64,000 bases of DNA from Ceriagrion tenellum. Its lineage: Eukaryota > Arthropoda > Insecta > Odonata > Coenagrionidae. The position numbers and the translations under genes were made by a program. Shown here piece by piece: positions 58,171 through 64,000 of this stretch. How positions within the stretch are numbered: the stretch's first letter is position 1; each line of letters opens with the position of its first letter. The DNA is taken from contig OY720641.1 of assembly GCA_963169105.1 (NCBI GenBank), positions 7,021,258 to 7,085,257 on the forward strand. The letters are read 5' to 3'. Below the pieces are notes generated by a model. The model was not told the origin of the DNA and did not search any database. It saw only the letters and a list, made by a program, of their open reading frames with translations.

Positions 58171-59384
58171 GACAAACTCAGAAATAAATTACTTTGGCCT
58201 GTTTTTCTACAGTCATACACAACAGTTTTGACCTAAATTAAAAATTGATCCACATAGCCAGTAGAAGGACAAAAATACTATGCTACCATTAATGCATTAC
58301 AGTCAACAGAATGAGTGATGAGAGCTATCGGAAGGATTTAAATCTAGTACACACGTACGTTGCCCGTGGCTGAAAGTGCAAGTAAGCTTTGACCTTTCAA
58401 AGTCATAGTGAAATAAGTTATGCCTCGACATTGGGTAGACGCCACCTTCAAAGCTTTTGAAACCTGGTTGATATTTTGAGTATCAAATTTGATTGAAATT
58501 AAAAGTATAAAATTTAAACATTGGCCTCCTTAAGTGCCCTAAAAGTGATGTAACACACGCAATGTCAAGTCATTTTAGTCACAACGGTATTTTTTGAGCT
58601 AAGCTGAAAAAGGCAAGAAACGGAGACTCACTCTCATACTTATTGACATTATTTGAATCAGAGTATCTGAGAAGGAACTCAGATGGCGCCTAAAGTAATG
58701 GCTTACGGAGTTGAGGGCTCAGATTGTTTGTATTTAGAGGAGGAGACCGTCTACTATTAGTGGGCAACGTTGCGAGCGCCGGAAGTGTAAATATCCGTCG
58801 GTTGCCAGGGGCGCTAAATTGAGGAGGACCCCGTGACGTCGATTGCTAAGTGTACAATCATTTCGGCGCCGGATTTATCTTCATCAATCCCGACATGCCA
58901 AATTATCCTAGCCATACCAATGTATCAACTAATTCTCAATGGCGTCAATGGCATTAGCTCTCGGTCGATTCACAATAAATTCAAATAATACATTTACTAA
59001 GCACGAAAAAACACTACATAGAAGCATATCGTAGGTAAAAATGAAAGTTTCGCATGTAAAAAAGTATTTACCATTTAATTGTCTACGTTCTTGACAAAGC
59101 AATCTAAGAGTATTTTCTCATTTATGACTAATAATCTCGTTATAACTTCTTGTGAAACAGTATCGTTAGTTGGTCGGTTACTTCGGAAGAGATTTACTTC
59201 GACAATTAATGTAATTGCACCGTTGAGGACAGGTAGTTAGCTGCTTAAGGAAAGGCTAATCTGAAGTAAAGATAGTGGGTGGACAGTAATCATGTGTCAG
59301 TGTTAGCTAACTCTTAACAAAATGACACGAATCTTGACGTTAATTTTGTATGTACTTCGCCTTTAAGGGCTACCAATAAGGGAC
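58171..59384. other. Spacer, no gene seen
   Basis: It is mostly AT-rich. A CpG-bearing patch at about 58740-58870 includes GTTGCCAGGGGCGCTAAA, only loosely CTCF-like. Confidence 0.4.
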
Positions 59385-59490
59385 CGAACTAGAGGTTACA
59401 TTGACTAATGCTTCCTTGATGGAGACTCGAACCATTGCCCTCAGAATGGGAAGTCAGTACTCTGGTGACTAAACTCACCCAATTATAGTA
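59385..59490 (-). repeat. tRNA-derived SINE head
   Basis: On the minus strand an A-box-like TGGGTGAGTTTAGT (59468-59481) is followed about 35 bases later by a B-box GGTTCGAGTCTCC (59421-59433). That is tRNA spacing without a pairing acceptor stem. The body probably continues leftward but I could not fix its end. Confidence 0.55.
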
Positions 59491-59639
59491 ATCGAATAAG
59501 TGTTTCAAGCTGATATCACTCACTTTCGTCAGTCTCACTTGGTGGTATTCCATCTTAAATTTTTTAATGTTCCAAGCTGGCTGTGTACACTAAATCAACG
59601 AGCACCAATAACTTTTCCAAGTGCTGACGCACATCATTT

Positions 59640-60290
59640 CGTGCAGAGCGAACGAGATGGACTGAACACGAGAGAAAAGTATTCAGTACACCCGTAAGGA
59701 TTTAATAAGTGGAGAGCGATTGCAATATACGCTATTCTCGGGAGAGAGTCTAGATTTCCTCCGTGAGCAGGACATACAAACCAAAGAGCGGGAGCAGCGC
59801 AGGAAATAACATTTTGAAATCTTGATTCGCGCCCGGGGGCGCGGAAGCTCGCCCAAAATGGACGCCGAGCGGCGAGTTTACAGAGGGACAGTTTCCATCG
59901 GGCGAGGAGTGTATGAAGGCAGCGGCAGCCTCGTATTTGTACGAAAAAGGTTTTTTCGGGAGAGATCAAAAGAAATTTTACCAGGAGGTCTCGTAGAGAG
60001 GAAAGAGACACACGTGGTATCGCGAGAGGAAATACCTCCCCTGTTTGCTCGCTAGTTTGGTGGAAACATTTTTGGCACGGCATGAAAGGGGGTTACGCGC
60101 TGGGGGAAGGCAAGGTAGACGAAATCCTTGACGAATCCGGTAATGAGAAAAGCTTTGAAACTCTCTCGTACACAGTCTTGAGTTACGGACAGCCTTCTTC
60201 CTTCTCCTATTCACTTTCCTTTTGTGTCAGAAAACTCTCCCATCACACGTTCATGACGATCCCTTGCGTTTCACTTCCACAGGATATCAT
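59640..60290. other. GC-richer islet
   Basis: This is CpG-richer DNA with long overlapping frames on both strands. On + there is an ATG in the context CAAAATGG at 59858, opening 65 codons (MDAERRVYRGTVSIGRG...). I recognise none. It may hold an exon or be chance in low-AT DNA. Confidence 0.35.
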
Positions 60291-60450
60291 CGCAGCGATA
60301 GAACGCCGTCCTCTAATGTTGGGCTTGGACTTGCCAAAAACAAATCAACAAACAGGGTCCTGTCAACGGACATCCGCAGAGAGGATTCTACACAAAAATA
60401 CGCTTACAAGAAGCAGAAATGTGAGAAACACTCTGTTTGAGTGTCAGTAA
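60082..60450 (+). CDS. Unassigned ORF of 122 codons
   Basis: This ATG-started frame begins MKGGYALGEGKVDEILDESG and ends NVRNTLFECQ. I recognise no family, signal peptide or repeat. A short hydrophobic Ser/Tyr-rich part (around residues 33-50) is not a clear membrane segment. It starts in the GC-richer islet and runs into AT-richer DNA, so composition alone does not explain it. With no splice or promoter support, I keep it low. Confidence 0.15.
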   Translation: MKGGYALGEGKVDEILDESGNEKSFETLSYTVLSYGQPSSFSYSLSFCVRKLSHHTFMTIPCVSLPQDIIAAIERRPLMLGLDLPKTNQQTGSCQRTSAERILHKNTLTRSRNVRNTLFECQ

Positions 60451-61349
60451 TGTAAACGCCACCACAGAAACTAAATTATCCGTCAATATTTTATAAACGT
60501 GGTGAAGGAGAATATGAACGAACACACTCAATAAATCATGCAAAGTTTTATATCCGCCAATTCAATTAAATATATTCTCATCTACTTTATTCCAATTGTA
60601 ACTGCAGTCCATAATGGTGGGTGCTTGAAGGACAAACGTGATTCCATAGCCGGATTTGCAACTGCTGCGCCTTTTGCGACTGTTTCTGAAGGTCTTTGCT
60701 TATTGAAAAAGTGAATATAAATAAAACTACTAAACAGCTGTAAAACTATGCAATATATTACCAAATAATATCAAATTAGCTTTGTATATCCGAATAACCG
60801 TAACCAGAAGTAGCATCTGCAAGGTAAATATGTGCGTTGAACTTTTCACGACCTCATAATCATAAAACGTATACAAACTTCAAGGAAATTTAGTCGTAAT
60901 ATTGTCATGACGTAAATAGATATCCATTTTCCTTTATTAAAAATTAAAAAGATTCAACAAGATCTTTCTTCTCAAGGGGGGTGAACTTATTATAACTACG
61001 GAGATCATTATGATAATTTGAACATTCAAAGAAACAAATATCGAATAATCTCCACCAACTTATCAACTTTTACATATAACCCGTCAGTGTCATTCATGAC
61101 GTACTCATGAAAGTATTAGGACACAAAATATAAAGAAGAAGGCGAGTGGGGAGAAATGACATTTAAAGCAAAAGTATGAAAGATAAACTTTGCGTCGATG
61201 GGTTCGAGTTGCCACGTTCACATTAAATTCGTCATTGAAGCGTGGCTATAGGAAGTTTTCTGGGTTGCTCAGCTGAATAGACTCTCGCACGTTAGTCACC
61301 TTGGAAATTAAGGATCTAAATGAACTGGCAAATTGTGGTTTAGTCGGAT
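60451..61349. other. AT-rich spacer, no feature seen
   Basis: There is no supported feature. Confidence 0.45.
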
Positions 61350-61640
61350 TGGATATTTGGGGAGGCGACTGACAGCAAAGGTCACTTGCGCCATAGGGGA
61401 TAGGTAAGGGAAGAAGGGTGGATAGAAACCCGGCGTCGGCATTAGCCTGCTCATAACGAAAGGCGCCAAGGGGACCACGGTTTAACGTCTCATTCGACAG
61501 ACGGAGTACTGTACTTTAAGTGCCCTCCACAAGGCACTCAAGTATGGATCGGGTTCCCTCAGAAAAAAAACCTCCTCTGCAGGGATTTGAACCCTGGCCG
61601 CCCGTATGGTTAGCCAGCAAATTGTGGAAAGCAAAACAAA
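61350..61640 (-). mobile_element. tRNA-derived SINE
   Basis: On the minus strand a B-box GGGTTCAAATCC (61583-61594) follows an A-box-like GCTGGCTAACC (about 61606-61616). The body carries GTGGAGGGCACTTAAAGTAC (about 61515-61534 on +), shared with the SINE at 32.8 kb. It continues through CCTTTCGTTATGAGCAGGCT and a CGCCGGGTTTC block. The end near 61350 is approximate. It cannot encode protein; mobility would depend on a LINE. Confidence 0.7.
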
Positions 61641-61959
61641 GCTGCTTCATACGAGAGGAAATTCAGCAAAATAAGCGTTGAAATTAGATATTTGGTCGTA
61701 TAAAGGAAATACCACATAAATTTCCTTTAGCATTTAGGGAAACTAGAAATATAAACATTGAGTGAAATTCAATATATCTTAAGCAAGAATCGAAGATTAC
61801 ATATGGCAAAGGTAAATTTTGCGTAGTATTGTACCATCCAAGGAATACCTACTCAACACGTTCGGGTAACAAAATTCGCAACGCTTAAGAGAAAGGGCCC
61901 ATTGTCAAAACATTGAATATTCAAATCCGCCTGTGCGCAGGAATTTCCAATATGTTCAC
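61641..61959. other. AT-rich spacer
   Basis: There is no supported feature. Confidence 0.5.
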
Positions 61960-62294
61960 TTGGAACGCTAGCGACACATGTAGCATAGCATGCGTGGGAC
62001 TTCCATTGGGCGAGGGCACGAATACGCCGCCAAAAGCATTTACCGCGAGGAAGCCGAGTGCGTTCATATTGGAATAAAAAAGGATTGGACGTGTGGGAGG
62101 ATCTTCGCCCCTACCCGTCCCTCTCCCCCCAGCCTTGGCTCGGGTCATGAAAATGGGTTTGGCGAACGCGCGGGCATGTGGGCAAGGTTATAGATGTGAG
62201 CCGCTAGAGGGCAGGAGAGTTTAGGGGGCCGGAGGGCGCTGTAGGCGGAGTGGAGCTGACGGGCGAAAGAAATAAGGATGGAAACGAAAAAGGA
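61960..62294. other. GC-richer islet with CTCF-like motif
   Basis: This is CpG-bearing DNA with short unrecognised frames. It contains the CTCF-like motif at 62201 and GGAGGGCGCTG just downstream. Confidence 0.4.
62201..62214 (+). promoter_or_regulatory. CTCF-like motif, best match of the cluster
   Basis: CCGCTAGAGGGCAG fits the CTCF core CCNSYAGRKGGCRS at every position. GGAGGGCGCTG follows 15 bases on. Binding is inference. Confidence 0.4.
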
Positions 62295-62590
62295 GGACGT
62301 ATGTGTGCGGGATGTGAAAAGAGCGACGCAGCGAGGAGAAAATGGAGATAAAATTGCGGAGGATGAGAGGAAATATCCATATACTATCGTGGAGACCTCG
62401 CGAGGAAGAAATACCACCATCTGTGATATGCGGAATAAATGTAAATTACTTTGCGTGGGCACTCCCAGATCCATCCCTCAAGTGCGACGGAGAGGCTGGA
62501 GGTTGGTTAATTCTTATCTTTGTTAGGAATCCGTCAAATGAGGTAATTTGCCCCAATTTTGAGAGTCTACATAGCGAAAACCGGTGACTT
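62295..62590 (+). repeat. Diverged direct duplicate, left copy
   Basis: This segment resembles 63520-63790 in the same orientation, about 1.2 kb away. Shared words in order are GATGTGAAAAGAG, GGAGGATGAGAGGAAAT, AAATTACT, GTTGGTT, TGAGGTAAT and GAG(A)GTC. The overlapping 82-codon + frame (62278-62526) is not conserved in the other copy, so it is unlikely to be a gene. Confidence 0.55.
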
Positions 62591-62799
62591 CCACCACAGT
62601 CCTACAACGGCTGTGTCACAATTGCTTATCGTAGCAAATAAACAAGGCAAATTTATATTATATCTATATAAGTTTATATCTATTGTTAGACTCAAGGAGT
62701 ACGTAATAACATTGTATCTCGACCAAGAATTATTTAACGGTAGTTAAGACAGTTAATTTTCTTAAGGAAACTAATTTTTACGACAAAACATTAAAAAAT
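62591..62799. other. Short AT-rich spacer
   Basis: There is no supported feature. Confidence 0.5.
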
Positions 62800-63294
62800 G
62801 TTAATTCATGCTACAACGACGGTTGACCAAAAATCAATGCCCCACTTTTTTCAAAAGAATTCCCTCTCAACATAAGCTAGTGCAATTAGACGTTCACCAA
62901 GAGACATGTCTACATTTCTCGCAAATCGCAATCGGGCTATCATGGTGCTACTCTAATTTACATCAAAATGCTCCGACCCATTTTATTGACTCTACAACCG
63001 AAATATTGCAAGATTTGGCTCTCAAATACCACTCTGGCACAAACTAACGACGAAAAAGAATGTAAATAGGTTCTTAATTTCTCCTCTTTTATAACTAATC
63101 AATTTTGAATTATGGCACTGAGAACCTTTTCACACTACTACTTGAACGACGAAGACGTAATTAGCGCACTGGATACCTGGCTCCATACTCTTAGCGAGAA
63201 CTGATACCGACAGGACATACAAAAAAAACTGCACCCCATAGTGAATCGCTGAAGAAAGGCGATTGAACTTGAAGGAGATAATGTGGAAAAATAG
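62800..63294 (+). pseudogene. mariner-type transposase relic, second lineage
   Basis: This is the C-terminal half of a decayed mariner transposase. The tail (63139-63294) reads YLNDEDVISALDTWLHTLSE, then NxYRQDIQK, PIVNRxRKAIELEGDNVEK and a TAG. Each x is a TGA (63202, 63250) where mariner proteins have Trp. Upstream, LHQNAPTHFIDSTTEILQDL (about 62960-63020) matches the region of the second catalytic Asp, which is lost (Q-N in place of D-N). The PYSPDL block is scrambled. The tail differs clearly from that of the element at 42.8 kb, so this is another lineage. No terminal repeats were found. Confidence 0.7.
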
Positions 63295-63519
63295 AAATGG
63301 CAGAAAAAAACAATTCTTTCACATGTTAAAATTTCATTATAGAAGTATAAATATTTTTGAGCGAAATGTGGGGTATTGCTTTTTGGACTATCCAAGCACA
63401 AGAAATGCAGTTGATTTGCTAATACGGTAAACGCCATTAAAGTATTACTGTTAAGGATGGTAATGTATGGACAGGAGATCACAATAGATAGAGAGAGTAT
63501 AACATTGGCAGATGAAAAC
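63295..63519. other. AT-rich spacer
   Basis: A 129-codon minus-strand frame (63138-63527) spans this and the transposase tail. It runs antisense to the transposase and is rejected as a gene. Confidence 0.5.
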
Positions 63520-63790
63520 AGTTTCAAGGTTAGAATGCGAGGTAATTAGATGATGTGAATAGAGACAAACTTCGGAAAACTGGAGGATGAGAGGAAATGT
63601 CTATGTAATTACGCAGGGACGTGGCGTTCACCGAAAAAGAAATTCTATCACATGTGACCAGCAGAAAAAGTATAAATTACTACTCGCGGGAACTGGCAAA
63701 TCATTCCAAAGGAGCCAAGGCCAAATCGTTGTTGGTTGTTATTTTAGGCATGCAGCCGACAACTGAGGTAATCTCTGCCAATTAGGAGTC
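63520..63790 (+). repeat. Diverged direct duplicate, right copy
   Basis: This is the partner of 62295-62590, roughly two-thirds identical by eye with several small gaps. Conserved words include GATGTGAATAGAG, GGAGGATGAGAGGAAAT, AAATTACT and TGAGGTAATCTCTGCCAATT. Confidence 0.55.
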
Positions 63791-64000
63791 CATAACTGCA
63801 ACCGATTCTCTTGCTGCTCTAGAGCCATTTTAATTGCCATTTTACACTTGCTGTTTGTTCAGGAAAGTTTATTAACAAAACGTTCCCGTGATTTTTGCTG
63901 CGATGACTTTAATGCGCTTGTCAACGTACTTGAAAATGAAACAGTTCATGGAAAATGCCGAACTCGTTAGTCGGAATTTATACCAAAAGCCACATAAAAA
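63791..64000. other. Spacer at window end
   Basis: There is no supported feature. Confidence 0.5.

Noticed and set aside
63138..63527. 129-codon minus-strand ORF
   Set aside because: It runs antisense to the recognisable mariner transposase tail on the + strand and has no motif of its own.

Overview
The window looks like eukaryotic nuclear DNA, most likely from an insect or other arthropod. It is AT-rich and has almost no long open frames. What can be recognised is old transposon sequence: mariner-type DNA elements, RTE-like and CR1/L2-like LINE fragments, and tRNA-derived SINEs. No operons, ribosome-binding sites or dense coding were seen. The species assignment is inference, because no conserved host gene could be identified.

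Layout. 1-15 kb: AT-rich spacer with three RTE-like reverse transcriptase remnants, all on the + strand (near 3.5, 5.7-6.7 and 14.7-15.2 kb). It also holds one CR1/L2-like LINE 3' end (3.83-4.41 kb, minus strand) and a possible TATA/Inr core promoter at 4.93 kb. 15-30 kb: a second LINE 3' end (+), a TA microsatellite, a 180-bp foldback element at 21.4 kb, a diverged duplication at 22.3-22.8 kb, two more RTE tails and a long GC-rich islet at 26.8-27.9 kb. 30-42 kb: tRNA-like SINE heads, a CpG-rich islet with a TATA box (31.66 kb), an NRF-1-like plus CTCF-like motif pair (34.44-34.49 kb), another LINE 3' end, and a G-rich tract leading into a possible first coding exon with a consensus splice donor (40.468-40.500 kb). 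42.8-44.1 kb: a nearly full-length mariner with terminal repeats, TA flanks and a broken transposase. 45-55 kb: a 94-bp TA tract, a 12-bp minisatellite, two more LINE 3' ends, a small MITE, a run of five mini-hairpins (48.92-49.00 kb) and a three-copy 107-bp tandem repeat. 55-64 kb: CTCF-like motifs, a perfect 48-bp palindrome, two SINEs, and a second, different mariner relic (62.8-63.3 kb) lying between two diverged direct duplicates.

Function. I see no set of genes working together and no convincing new system. The recognisable coding sequence consists of dead or decayed transposase and reverse transcriptase. Host signal, if present, is limited to short candidates: possible promoters, one possible first exon and motifs resembling insulator sites. 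The window would fit a gene desert or a large intron. About seventeen GC-richer islets of 0.2-1 kb stand out against the AT-rich background and are the best places to look for host regulatory or exonic sequence.
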